Assembly (NCBI GenBank): GCA_047602575.1
Contig: JASGGY010000007.1
Coordinates: 396,592-460,591 of the forward strand
Length of the DNA: 64,000 bases
Direction of reading: 5' to 3'
DNA from: UBA1366 sp047602575
GTDB taxonomy: Bacteria > Bacillota > Clostridia > Oscillospirales > Ruminococcaceae
The notes under the pieces are model-generated. The model was not told where the DNA came from and ran no database searches. It worked only from the letters and a program-made list of their open reading frames with translations. Of this stretch, positions 1 through 8,647 are shown piece by piece. The stretch's first letter is position 1; every line of letters starts with the position of its first letter. The position numbers and the translations under genes were made by a program.

Positions 1-1
1 T

Positions 2-2137
2 GTCAGTCTTGACGCAACCGCGGGGCTGAATCCGTATTCCGACGCCTACCGCGACGCTGTGCAGAAACAAAAAGAAGCAGTGCTTGCCGCTTTTTCGGAA
101 AGCGTCAACGCGCGTTACACCGAACAGGTCGCGCAGCTCACCGCCCGTGCGGATGCGGCACAGGAAAAGCTTGATCAGCTATCCGCATTGTTGGAGCAAA
201 CCACGGCGCAGCTGATGACGCTTCGCAAGGAAGTCAGCGCGCAGCTTGCCGATGTGCAGAAGCGTTTTGACAAAGCGCAGGAAAGCGGCGGCGCGGGGCT
301 GGTTCTGCGCGCGCAATATGTGCAGACCAAGGAGCAGTACGAGCGGCTCGACCGGCTGGTGAAAGATCGCGAAAAGGGTTCTGATGAAGCGGACAAGGCT
401 TATACCGGCGAGATTGCCAGCGCGCAGGCGGAAATCGACACAAACCGCGCAAAGCTTGCGGCAAGCAAAGCGCCGGTGTTCTATACCTTTGACCGGTTTT
501 CGCTGGACGACTATAAGGGTTATTTCGACGACAGTAAAAAAATCGACATGATTTCGAAGGTTTTTCCGGTGCTGTTTCTCTTCATCGCAGCACTCGTCTG
601 CATGACGGCGATGACGCGGATGGCGGACGAGCAGCGGACAGTGCTGGGGCTTTATAAAGCGCTGGGCTACTCCCCGCCGCGGATTATAACGAAGTATCTG
701 ATTTACGCAGTTGTGCCGGCTTTACTGGGGAGTGCCGCCGGTGCGGTGATTGGCATGAAAACCATCCCCGCTGTGATTTTCCGCAGCTATAAGATTCTCT
801 ATACCGTTCCGAACTTTGACGCGAAGATCCATGCTTCTTATCTCGTCGGCTGTATAGCGGTGTCCGTGGTGCTGTTTACGGCGGTGGTAATCTTGTCTGT
901 TCTGGGGGAGCTGACCCGTCGCCCCGCGCAGCTGATGCGTCCGAAAGCCCCAAAAGCCGGCAAGCGCGTCTTTCTGGAACGCTTTCCCCGCGTATGGAAC
1001 AGGATGCACTTTCTGACCAAAGTTACGGTGCGCAATCTTCTGCGACAGAAATCTCGTTTTTTTATGACTCTGGCGGGAATCTCCGGCGCAACGGCGCTGA
1101 TGATTACGGGCATCGGACTGAAGTATTCCGTCAGCTCGATTACATCGCTTCAGTTTGAAAAAATCTTTCACTATGACGGCATTATCGCCCTTGACACAAA
1201 CAATACTATGGAAGCACCCGATGCCGCACTAAAGTCTTATCCGCAGATTGCACAGTTTGTGACTGCCGGAAGGCTTGCCTGCGATGCTTCGGCGGGCGGG
1301 GAGCAGAAATACGAGGTCAACCTCATCGGCGCGGACAAAGACGCAAACCTGCGCGATTTGGTGACGCTGAGAGATCCCGATACGGCGCAAGTGATTAACC
1401 TAGACGACAGCGGCGTGGTCATCACGCAAAAGCTCGCCGATCTTCTGCATCTGAAAAAGGGAGATTCCATCACCCTTACGCTCCTTGATGCGGGAACGCG
1501 CACGGTCAGAATCAGCGCCATCGCAGAGAATTACCTCCACCATTATGTATATATTGCCAGCAGCCTGTACCAGCAGGAGTTCGGGCAGGCGTTTACCGCC
1601 AACGCGGTATTTTTCAGGCTTGCCGACGGTGCGGACCGGGATGCGCTTTCAAAAGCAATTCAAGCCGACGACCGTTTTTTAGGCGTGTCGTATGTACAGG
1701 ATAAGTTTGAAAGCTTTCAAAACTCTATTAAAAGCCTCAACGCCGTCGTGCTGATGCTCACCACGTTTGCAGTGCTGCTGGCGGTCACGGTGCTGTACAA
1801 CCTCGCTTCCATCAACATCACTGAGCGCGTCCGCGAAATTGCCACACTCAAGGTGCTGGGCTTTTACGAGAGCGAAACCGGCGCGTATATCTTCCGCGAA
1901 AACGCCGTGTCCACCGCACTCGGCATTGCAGCGGGGTGGGTGCTTGGATTTTTCATGCACCGCTTTGTGGTGCGCACGGCGGAAATCGACATGATTATGT
2001 TTAACCGGAGTCTGGTCTGGTACGCGTATGTACTGGCGGGACTGCTGACGGCGGTGTTTGCGCTGGCGGTCAATTTTCTCCTGTTTTTCCGCATCAGAAA
2101 CATCAATATGGTTGACTCTCTCAAATCGGTGGAATAA
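2..2137 (+). CDS. FtsX-like ABC transporter permease (5' truncated)
   Basis: The reading frame is open to the left edge, so the true start lies outside the window. The visible part begins with a long charged, coiled-coil-like extracytoplasmic region (about 150 residues rich in A, E, Q, K), followed by two FtsX-type membrane modules. The first has about three hydrophobic segments, including VFPVLFLFIAALVCMTAM. After a large extracytoplasmic domain, the second carries the family signature ITERVREIATLKVLGF and three segments. This is the architecture of large two-FtsX permeases that work with a separate ATPase in lipoprotein/peptide export or envelope signalling. The ATPase gene is not in view. 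Substrate unknown. It ends 38 bp before ychF. Confidence 0.85.
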   Translation, partial: VSLDATAGLNPYSDAYRDAVQKQKEAVLAAFSESVNARYTEQVAQLTARADAAQEKLDQLSALLEQTTAQLMTLRKEVSAQLADVQKRFDKAQESGGAGLVLRAQYVQTKEQYERLDRLVKDREKGSDEADKAYTGEIASAQAEIDTNRAKLAASKAPVFYTFDRFSLDDYKGYFDDSKKIDMISKVFPVLFLFIAALVCMTAMTRMADEQRTVLGLYKALGYSPPRIITKYLIYAVVPALLGSAAGAVIGMKTIPAVIFRSYKILYTVPNFDAKIHASYLVGCIAVSVVLFTAVVILSVLGELTRRPAQLMRPKAPKAGKRVFLERFPRVWNRMHFLTKVTVRNLLRQKSRFFMTLAGISGATALMITGIGLKYSVSSITSLQFEKIFHYDGIIALDTNNTMEAPDAALKSYPQIAQFVTAGRLACDASAGGEQKYEVNLIGADKDANLRDLVTLRDPDTAQVINLDDSGVVITQKLADLLHLKKGDSITLTLLDAGTRTVRISAIAENYLHHYVYIASSLYQQEFGQAFTANAVFFRLADGADRDALSKAIQADDRFLGVSYVQDKFESFQNSIKSLNAVVLMLTTFAVLLAVTVLYNLASINITERVREIATLKVLGFYESETGAYIFRENAVSTALGIAAGWVLGFFMHRFVVRTAEIDMIMFNRSLVWYAYVLAGLLTAVFALAVNFLLFFRIRNINMVDSLKSVE

Positions 2138-2175
2138 TCCGCCGCAATCCATTCCCGAAAGGAACGATTTTTTAC

Positions 2176-3270
2176 ATGAAGCTTGGTATGGTCGGTCTGC
2201 CGAATGTCGGCAAAAGCACACTGTTTAACGCACTCACGAATGCGGGTGCGGAGTCTGCAAATTATCCGTTTTGCACGATTGAAAAAAACATCGGCATTGT
2301 GTCCGTCCCCGACGAGCGCCTTGACCGGCTCGCGGAGATGTACAAGCCCGATAAATTCACCCCCGCGACACTTGAATTCGTGGACATCGCGGGCTTGGTC
2401 AAGGGCGCGTCAAAGGGAGAGGGGCTGGGCAACAAATTCCTGGCGGACATCCGCGAGGTGGATGCGATTGTCCATGTGGTGCGCTGTTTTGAGGACATCG
2501 ACATCATCCACGTTGACGGCGAAATCAATCCCGCCCGCGACATCGAAACCATCAACCTTGAGCTGGTGTTTGCCGACCTAGAGCTGGTGGAGCGACGCAT
2601 TGACCGCGCGAAAAAGCTTGCCAAGGGCGACCGGAAATACGCGGGCGAGGCGGAGTTTCTCGAGCGGCTCAAAGCACATCTTGAGGAGGGCAAAAGCGCG
2701 CGTGCGTTCCCTTTCACCGACGAGGAGCGCGAAGCGATCAAGATCTCGCCCCTGCTTTCCCTCAAGCCCGTCATCTATGCCGCAAACCTCTGTGAGGACG
2801 ATTTTGTGAACAGCATCGATGAAAACACGCATTACCGGACAGTCTGCGCCGTTGCCGAACAGGAAGGCTCCGCGGTGTTACCCATCTGCGCGCAGATTGA
2901 GGCGGAGATTTCCGACATGGACGACGCGGACAAGAAGATGTTTCTTTCTGAACTGGGGCTGGAGATTTCCGGCTTGAACCGCATCATCCAGGAGGGCTAT
3001 ACGCTGCTCGGGCTGATTTCCTTCCTCACCGCCGGCGTGCAGGAGGTGCGCGCGTGGACGATTACCCGCGGAATGAAAGCCCCGCAGGCAGCCGGTAAAA
3101 TCCACACCGATTTTGAAAAGGGCTTCATCCGCGCGGAGGTCGTGGCTTATGACGACCTGATGGCGCAGGGGAGCATGAACGCCGCCAAGGAAAAGGGACT
3201 CGTGCGCTCAGAGGGCAAGGAGTATGTAATGAAGGATGGGGATATTGTTCTGTTCCGGTTTAATGTATAA
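2176..3270 (+). CDS. ychF: Redox-regulated ATPase YchF (Obg-family)
   Basis: A 364-residue protein, the usual family length. The P-loop GLPNVGKSTLFNALT lies at residues 6-20. The G3 region DIAGLVKGASKGEGLGNKF follows, and the usual NKxD is replaced by NLCE (AANLCEDD), the known change that makes YchF prefer ATP over GTP. The C-terminal third is the TGS domain, ending in KDGDIVLFRFNV. YchF is a cytosolic, ribosome-associated ATPase linked to translation quality control and oxidative stress. The ATG is preceded by GAAAGGAACG. It probably has its own transcript, because the upstream permease is unrelated. Confidence 0.97.
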   Translation: MKLGMVGLPNVGKSTLFNALTNAGAESANYPFCTIEKNIGIVSVPDERLDRLAEMYKPDKFTPATLEFVDIAGLVKGASKGEGLGNKFLADIREVDAIVHVVRCFEDIDIIHVDGEINPARDIETINLELVFADLELVERRIDRAKKLAKGDRKYAGEAEFLERLKAHLEEGKSARAFPFTDEEREAIKISPLLSLKPVIYAANLCEDDFVNSIDENTHYRTVCAVAEQEGSAVLPICAQIEAEISDMDDADKKMFLSELGLEISGLNRIIQEGYTLLGLISFLTAGVQEVRAWTITRGMKAPQAAGKIHTDFEKGFIRAEVVAYDDLMAQGSMNAAKEKGLVRSEGKEYVMKDGDIVLFRFNV

Positions 3271-3311
3271 ATTTTACTTGTTCCGATTCACAGCTTGATA
3301 CATTTTTCATA

Positions 3312-3340
3312 TTGACAAAATCAAGATTCAGCGTTACAAT
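3312..3340 (+). promoter_or_regulatory. Sigma-A promoter of the LTA-synthase-like gene
   Basis: TTGACA at 3312-3317 and TACAAT at 3335-3340, separated by 17 bp. This predicts an untranslated leader of about 130 nt before the start at 3478, with a strong but distant GAAAGGAGG at 3436-3443. No riboswitch was recognised in the leader. Confidence 0.6.
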
Positions 3341-3477
3341 AAAGCTTACGGTTGCGGCATGGAAAAACGATGGAAAGAAAAAAATCCGTCGTTGCCCGCA
3401 ACGCGTGTGTCCTGCCGTTCATTGCGGCGTATCTGAAAGGAGGCTGGCTTCAGCCGTTTCACGACGAAGCGTAGAGT

Positions 3478-5778
3478 ATGAAAAAACATATGAATCAACT
3501 GCTCGGCTATCTTAAAAAATTCGGTGCGTTTTTAAAAGCGAACCCGCTGTTCACAACGTTTATGGCGGTCACGCTCATCAACACCTATCTGGTTCGGGCA
3601 TACTGCACGCACAATTATCTCGCGTTCCGTCCGATCATGGCGGATCTGGCGCTGACGCTTTTCATCGCGCTGTTCGGTTTTCTGGTCAGACAAAAGCGCA
3701 GGTTTTTATACTATATGATCGCCAATTTTATTTTGACGTTCCTTTGTATGTCGAATGCGATTTACTACACAAACTTTAAATCGTTCATCTCGATTTCGCT
3801 CCTCGCGACCGCGTCCCAACTCGGGGGCGTGATGAACGCGGTGACAGAAAATATTCTGGAAATCAAGCATTTTGCGTTCTTTCAGTCGCTGCTCATCATG
3901 ATTGGCGTGTATGTCTGGATGCGCAAAAAAGGCTTGACGGCGGCGGAGGATACCCCCAAGCCGCTGCGGAAAAAATACGCGCTGCGCGGCTTTTTCACGG
4001 GGCTTGTCACCCTTGTCGCCTTTTTGATCTCTTTAAACGGTACGGATTATTCGCGCTTGTCCAATCAGTGGAACCGCGAATATGTCGTCAGTCGGTTCGG
4101 TGTGGTGGGGTATCAGCTTTCTGATATTTTTTCCACCATTAAAGGACAGCTCAATGTTCTGTTCGGCTATGAAAAAAACAAAGAGATCTTCGACAGCTTC
4201 TATCAGGATCAGGAAGAACAGACCGATCCCACAAAAAATGCCTATACCGATATTTTCAAGGGAAAGAACATCATTATCATCCACGCCGAAAGCATCCAGC
4301 AGTTCACCATGGATACCTATATCAACGGCGAGGAGCTGACCCCGAACCTGAACAAGCTTGCGCGCGGCGGCTTGTATTTCTCCAATTTTTATGCGCAGGA
4401 AAGCGTCGGCACAAGCTCCGACACGGAGTTTACCTTCAGCACCTCGCTCATGCCCGCCTCGAGCGGCACCGTTGCCATCAATTACTGGAACCGCGATTAT
4501 GTGTCGATCCAGAAGCTGTTTAAACAGCTCGGCTATTATGTTTTCAGTATGCACGCCAACAACGGCTCGTTCTGGAACCGCGCGAATTTCCATGCGTCGC
4601 TCGGCTACGACCGGTTCTACAGTATGCAGGATTATAACATCGACGAAACCATCGGGCTGGGGCTTTCCGACAAAAGCTTTTTCAGCCAGTCGGTGGAGAA
4701 AATCAGCGGCATTGCACAGGAGCATCCGCAGTTTTACGCCACAATGATCATGCTCACCAACCACACGCCCTTTACCGGAATCGAAGCCGTAAGCGATTAC
4801 AGCGTGGATTTCAAGTATAAAAAATACAACCAGGAAACCGGACTGTATGAGGAGATTTCCGCGCCGTTCCTTGAGGGAACGAAGCTCGGCAGCTATTTTA
4901 AATCCGTTCATTACGCCGACGAAGCGCTCGGACAGTTCATCAGCGACCTTGACAGCGTCGGGCTGCTCGACAACACCGTCATCGTCCTCTACGGCGACCA
5001 CGACGCGAAGTTGAAGGAGGAGGAGTACGAGTATTATTACAACTACAACCCCTTCACGCAAACAACGCTGGAGGAAGGCGATCCGGGCTACACGCCGGTA
5101 GACGAGTTCTATTACAACATCAACCGCAAAGTGCCCTTTATCATCTGGACAAAGGATCATGCGACTTATACCCCGCAGGAAATCACGAAGGTGATGGGGA
5201 TGTACGACGCGCTGCCCACGCTCGGCAATATGTTCGGCTTTACCGATAAATACGCGCTGGGAACCGATGTTTTCAGTCTGACCGGCGACGCTACCAACAC
5301 CGTGATTTTCCCCAACGGGAATTTTGTCACCGATCAGGTGTATTACAACAGCCAGGAGGATCAGTATTTCGACCTTACCGGATACGATAACGTTGCGAAA
5401 TATGCGTCCTGCAATCAGGTCTATAAGGATTATGTCAGCCCGATTTATCAGGAAACCCGCGACGGCAGCTTTAAAACCGCCGTGACCGCTTACAGCGAGG
5501 ACAAGGCGAAAGCCCGCGTCAACGACGGCGTGGTGGATGCTTCCTATATCACCACCCGCAGCGATTACGCCAACGATCGCATTACGGTTTCCAATGCCAT
5601 CATCTATTTCGACATCATCCGGAAAGAGCAGGAGCAGTCCGCTGAGGATTCCCAATCCGGCTCGTTTTCTGATGCCGTGACCTCCGCACCGATTGCAACC
5701 GGCGTGCCTTCAACCGGCGACGACGCAAAGCCCGACGCCGACCAGACGACCGCCGCACAAACCGACGCCGCGTCCTGA
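3478..5778 (+). CDS. LTA synthase-like membrane sulfatase/phosphoglycerol transferase
   Basis: A 766-residue protein with five hydrophobic segments in the first 190 residues, then an extracellular alkaline-phosphatase/sulfatase fold. The metal site begins at IIIIHAESIQQF. The catalytic threonine is probably T312 in SVGTSSDTEF. YGDHDAK and MLTNHTPF supply further conserved metal and substrate residues. Family members move glycerol-phosphate from phosphatidylglycerol onto lipoteichoic acid or other envelope glycopolymers. A Ser/Thr/Asp/Ala-rich tail of about 50 residues at the C-terminus is unusual. An in-frame stop at 3472 forces the start to 3478 or the ATG at 3490. The teichoic-acid-type exporter directly downstream supports an envelope polymer role. 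Confidence 0.9.
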   Translation: MKKHMNQLLGYLKKFGAFLKANPLFTTFMAVTLINTYLVRAYCTHNYLAFRPIMADLALTLFIALFGFLVRQKRRFLYYMIANFILTFLCMSNAIYYTNFKSFISISLLATASQLGGVMNAVTENILEIKHFAFFQSLLIMIGVYVWMRKKGLTAAEDTPKPLRKKYALRGFFTGLVTLVAFLISLNGTDYSRLSNQWNREYVVSRFGVVGYQLSDIFSTIKGQLNVLFGYEKNKEIFDSFYQDQEEQTDPTKNAYTDIFKGKNIIIIHAESIQQFTMDTYINGEELTPNLNKLARGGLYFSNFYAQESVGTSSDTEFTFSTSLMPASSGTVAINYWNRDYVSIQKLFKQLGYYVFSMHANNGSFWNRANFHASLGYDRFYSMQDYNIDETIGLGLSDKSFFSQSVEKISGIAQEHPQFYATMIMLTNHTPFTGIEAVSDYSVDFKYKKYNQETGLYEEISAPFLEGTKLGSYFKSVHYADEALGQFISDLDSVGLLDNTVIVLYGDHDAKLKEEEYEYYYNYNPFTQTTLEEGDPGYTPVDEFYYNINRKVPFIIWTKDHATYTPQEITKVMGMYDALPTLGNMFGFTDKYALGTDVFSLTGDATNTVIFPNGNFVTDQVYYNSQEDQYFDLTGYDNVAKYASCNQVYKDYVSPIYQETRDGSFKTAVTAYSEDKAKARVNDGVVDASYITTRSDYANDRITVSNAIIYFDIIRKEQEQSAEDSQSGSFSDAVTSAPIATGVPSTGDDAKPDADQTTAAQTDAAS

Positions 5779-5788
5779 CAAACCCAAT

Positions 5789-5817
5789 TTGACAAACGAA
5801 AAAAAATAAACTATAAT
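5789..5817 (+). promoter_or_regulatory. Sigma-A promoter of the exporter operon
   Basis: TTGACA at 5789-5794, 17-bp A-rich spacer, TATAAT at 5812-5817. It lies 10 bp after the sulfatase stop codon and drives the permease/ATPase pair. Confidence 0.7.
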
Positions 5818-5901
5818 AAAGCGATATGAGTATGCCGGTTTAACGGAGCATCCGTCTGGAATCGGCATACACCGCTTTGCGAAAACGGAAGGATGGCGCA
5901 T

Positions 5902-6732
5902 ATGCCGAAATTTTTGGCAAACACGGGGCTTGCCGAAATCATCGCCGAACACAAGGGTCAGCGCAGGCAGATTTTTCTGCTTTCTTATAACGATCTGGTC
6001 AAGAAATACAAGGGCGCTGTACTGGGTTACGCGTGGGCAATCGTCAAGCCGCTGTTTACGCTCTTGATTTTGCTCTTTGCATTCCAGATCGGTCTGCGCG
6101 CTTCCTCGAACGTCAACGGCTTCCCGCGGTTTATTTTCATGCTCACGGGCTATGTGCCGTGGTTTTTCATCAGCGAGGGGATCTTAGCCGGCGCGCGTTC
6201 CATCCGCAGCAACCAGCAGTTTGTCACAAAGCTTTCCTTTCCCGTTTCTAATATTATGAGCTTCACCATGCTGTCAAACCTCTACATCCATCTTGTGCTG
6301 AGCGGTCTGATGTTTGTATACCTCGCGGTTATGGGCTATGCGCTGACGCTGTACAGTCTGCAGTTTTTCTACTTTGTGATCCTGATGTTCGTGTTTTTCC
6401 TTGCCGTGTCGTGGGCAACCGCGCCGCTGAGCGCGTTCAGCAAGGACTTTGAGAACCTCGTCAACACCATCATCACCTCCATCTTCTGGCTCTCCGGTAT
6501 CTTCTGGAACACGTATGCGCTGAAAACGCGCTGGCTGGAGATTGTGATGTATTTCAATCCCATCAACTATTTCGTCAACGGCTACCGCAAGGCGTTTATT
6601 TATCACGACTTCATTTTCGCGCGGGAATACGCGCTGGAAAATCTGATTTTCTTTGGCGAGCTGATTCTTGTCATCGTCGTGGGCTCGCATTATTACAAAA
6701 AGCTGAGAAAAATTCTCCCCGATGTGCTTTAG
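5902..6732 (+). CDS. Polysaccharide/teichoic acid ABC exporter permease (TagG/Wzm type)
   Basis: An ABC-2 type membrane protein of about 276 residues with six hydrophobic segments. Conserved features are YNDLVKKYKGAVLGYAWAIVKP near the start, the FPVSN region and the FNPINYFVNGYRKAF motif before the last helix. These permeases pair with a Wzt/TagH ATPase to flip a completed polymer such as wall teichoic acid or O-antigen-like polysaccharide. I prefer the ATG at 5902 because GGAAGGAT sits at proper spacing; an in-frame ATG at 5893 overlaps that ribosome site. The ATPase follows 15 bp downstream. It probably cooperates with the upstream LTA-synthase-like enzyme in envelope polymer assembly. Confidence 0.88.
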   Translation: MPKFLANTGLAEIIAEHKGQRRQIFLLSYNDLVKKYKGAVLGYAWAIVKPLFTLLILLFAFQIGLRASSNVNGFPRFIFMLTGYVPWFFISEGILAGARSIRSNQQFVTKLSFPVSNIMSFTMLSNLYIHLVLSGLMFVYLAVMGYALTLYSLQFFYFVILMFVFFLAVSWATAPLSAFSKDFENLVNTIITSIFWLSGIFWNTYALKTRWLEIVMYFNPINYFVNGYRKAFIYHDFIFAREYALENLIFFGELILVIVVGSHYYKKLRKILPDVL

Positions 6733-6747
6733 CGCAGGGGAGCGGGG

Positions 6748-7482
6748 GTGATTCATCTGTCAGAACCGATCATTGAGTTTAAAAATGTTTCCAAGGAATA
6801 TTTTTTATACAGCAGCAACAAAGCACGCTTTTTTTCAATTTTTAACAACAACCGCGATGTGAAAAAGCATGTCGCGCTCAAAGACGTCAGCTTTGAAGTC
6901 CGCGCGGGCGAGTCCGTGGGCATCGTGGGCAAAAACGGTGCAGGCAAATCCACCATCCTGAAAATGATCACCGGCGTGTGCTTCCCCACAGCGGGAGAGG
7001 TGATTGTGAAGAAAAAGGTTGCCGCACTCCTTGAGCTGACGGCGGGCTTTTCGCCGGAGCTGACCGGACGGGAGAATATCTACCTCAAGGGCTATATCCT
7101 GGGGCTGACCGACCGCGACATTAAGCTGATCGAGCAGGACATCGTGGACTTCGCGAGCATTGACGAATACATCGACCAGCCCGTGCGGACGTATTCCTCC
7201 GGCATGAGAATGCGGCTGGGCTTTGCCATCAACATCAACATCCGCCCCGAAATCCTCGTCGTCGATGAAGCGCTGAGCGTGGGCGATGCGGAGTTCCGCG
7301 CAAAGTGCAAAAATCGCATCCGAGAGCTGATTACCTCCGGCGTCACGGTGCTTTACGTCAGTCATTCCGTTGAAAGCGTCAAGGAAACCTGCGACCGCGC
7401 CATCTATCTGGAAAAAGGCAGAGTTCGCTTCGACGGCACCGTTGACGAGGCATTCCAGCTTTATAAAAAACCGAAAAAATAA
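6748..7482 (+). CDS. Polysaccharide/teichoic acid exporter ATPase (TagH/Wzt type)
   Basis: A 244-residue ABC ATPase starting at GTG after AGGGGAGC. Walker A is GIVGKNGAGKST, the signature is TYSSGMRMRLGFAI, Walker B is PEILVVDEALSVGD, and the H-loop is YVSHS. The YSSGM signature and the long insertion after the first strand (YSSNKARFFSIFNNNRD) are typical of TagH/Wzt exporters. It ends soon after the nucleotide-binding domain, so it lacks the C-terminal carbohydrate-binding or GW-like domain seen in many relatives; substrate choice therefore rests on the permease or another factor. A bidirectional terminator follows. Confidence 0.9.
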   Translation: MIHLSEPIIEFKNVSKEYFLYSSNKARFFSIFNNNRDVKKHVALKDVSFEVRAGESVGIVGKNGAGKSTILKMITGVCFPTAGEVIVKKKVAALLELTAGFSPELTGRENIYLKGYILGLTDRDIKLIEQDIVDFASIDEYIDQPVRTYSSGMRMRLGFAININIRPEILVVDEALSVGDAEFRAKCKNRIRELITSGVTVLYVSHSVESVKETCDRAIYLEKGRVRFDGTVDEAFQLYKKPKK

Positions 7483-7485
7483 CGC

Positions 7486-7519
7486 AAAAAGCTCTGTGCA
7501 TAACGCGCAGAGCTTTTTT
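7486..7519. terminator. Bidirectional Rho-independent terminator
   Basis: AAAAAGCTCTGTGC pairs with GCGCAGAGCTTTTTT around a 5-nt loop. A-tract and T-tract on both sides let it serve the exporter operon (+) and metA (-), which converge here. Confidence 0.85.
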
Positions 7520-7520
7520 A

Positions 7521-8447
7521 TCATTCAATCGGTTCAAGCGCCTCGAGATCAAACGGCGTCTGCTGATAAACGCAATAGTTGAGCCAGTTTGAGAACAGCA
7601 GATTTGCGTGGCAGCACCAGCTAAAATGCGGGGTTTTCTCCGCGTCGTCGTCGGGGAAATAGCCGTAGGGCACCTGAATGTCCAGCCCCTTACCCAGATC
7701 GCGGAAAAATTCCTCCGCCAGCGTGCCGCGGTCGTACTCGGAATGACCGGTGAAGAAGAACTGCCGATTCGTGCGGTCGGCGATGATGTGAATGCCGGAA
7801 AGCGTTGATTCGGCGAGAATGGTCAGTGCCGGAATGTTCTCAACATCCACCCGCCGGATTTCCGTATGACGCGAATGCGGAACGGTGAACACATCGTCAA
7901 AGCCCTTGAGCAGGGGATGGTTGGGCTGGTTGATGGTATGCGGGAACACGCCGAACATCTTCTGCGCCAGCGGGTACTTCGGCACGCCGTAGTGGTAATA
8001 CAGCCCCGCCTGCGCCCCCCAGCAGATGTGAATCGTTGAGTAGACATGGGTTTTTGACCACGCGAAAATCTCGCGCAGTTCATCCCAGTAATTTACTTCC
8101 TCAAACGCCAGCAGCTCAATCGGCGCGCCAGTGACAATCAGTCCGTCGTAGCGCTCGTTGCGCACCTCGTCAAAGGTTTTATAAAACTTTAACATATGAT
8201 CCTCGGAGGTATTTTTCGACTTGTGGGAGGAAACCTGCACAAGCTCCACATCCACCTGAATCGGCGTGTTGCTCAGAAGCCGCAGCAGCTGTGTTTCCGT
8301 CACGATCTTATTCGGCATCAGGTTTAAAATCGCCACCCGCAGCGCGCGGATGTCCTGATGTTGCGCCCGGTTGTCGGGAATCACAAAGATATTTTCCTCC
8401 ACCAGTGTGGAGAAAGCCGGAAGATTATCCGGAATTTTGATCGGCAT
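7521..8447 (-). CDS. metA: Homoserine O-acetyltransferase (MetA family)
   Basis: Starts at MPIKIPDNLPA, the normal family N-terminus, with AAGGGTGA upstream. This gives 308 residues. The frame continues 24 codons further upstream, but those lack family similarity. MetA acylates homoserine to activate it for methionine synthesis. The catalytic cysteine is in HICWGAQAGLYY, with the His and Glu of the triad in FTGHSEYD. Residue 111, in TGAPIELL, is glutamate. Published work on Bacillus cereus MetA links Glu111 to acetyl-CoA and Gly111 to succinyl-CoA, so acetyl-CoA is the likely donor despite the common annotation as succinyltransferase. Transcribed divergently from glyA. Confidence 0.95.
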   Translation of the reverse strand: MPIKIPDNLPAFSTLVEENIFVIPDNRAQHQDIRALRVAILNLMPNKIVTETQLLRLLSNTPIQVDVELVQVSSHKSKNTSEDHMLKFYKTFDEVRNERYDGLIVTGAPIELLAFEEVNYWDELREIFAWSKTHVYSTIHICWGAQAGLYYHYGVPKYPLAQKMFGVFPHTINQPNHPLLKGFDDVFTVPHSRHTEIRRVDVENIPALTILAESTLSGIHIIADRTNRQFFFTGHSEYDRGTLAEEFFRDLGKGLDIQVPYGYFPDDDAEKTPHFSWCCHANLLFSNWLNYCVYQQTPFDLEALEPIE

Positions 8448-8527
8448 AACCGTCACCCTTCCCAAATAAAACTGCGGGTGTCTGTTTCTTTCCGCCCGCG
8501 TTTGTGCCGTCAGTTTCATGTTCTTGT

Positions 8528-8556
8528 ATTATAACATAGAAATCATGGCTTTTCAA
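8528..8556 (-). promoter_or_regulatory. Sigma-A promoter of metA
   Basis: On the minus strand TTGAAA (8556-8551), 17 bp, TATAAT (8533-8528). The leader is only about 75 nt. No SAM riboswitch or T-box could be seen in it. Confidence 0.7.
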
Positions 8557-8588
8557 TAGGATTGTTTGATAAAAAAACGCCGCGGCTC

Positions 8589-8617
8589 TTGAAAAAAACA
8601 TACGGATGCTGTATAAT
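8589..8617 (+). promoter_or_regulatory. Sigma-A promoter of glyA
   Basis: TTGAAA at 8589-8594, 17-bp spacer, TATAAT at 8612-8617. It lies back to back with the metA promoter, about 30 bp apart. Confidence 0.75.
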
Positions 8618-8647
8618 AGAAAAAAAGAAAACAAAGGAGTTTTACCA

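Noticed and set aside
4033..5655. A 540-codon open frame on the minus strand opposite the LTA-synthase-like gene
   Set aside because: The plus strand encodes a clear sulfatase-family protein with intact motifs. The antisense frame has no ribosome site or recognisable protein; it arises from high-GC codon usage. The same applies to long antisense frames at 11078-12034, 12197-13315 and 52988-54169.
8448..8588. SAM riboswitch before metA, glycine riboswitch before glyA
   Set aside because: The leaders are too short (about 75 and 30 nt) and lack the conserved cores. A lysine riboswitch upstream of aspartate kinase (35300-35376) was also sought and not seen.
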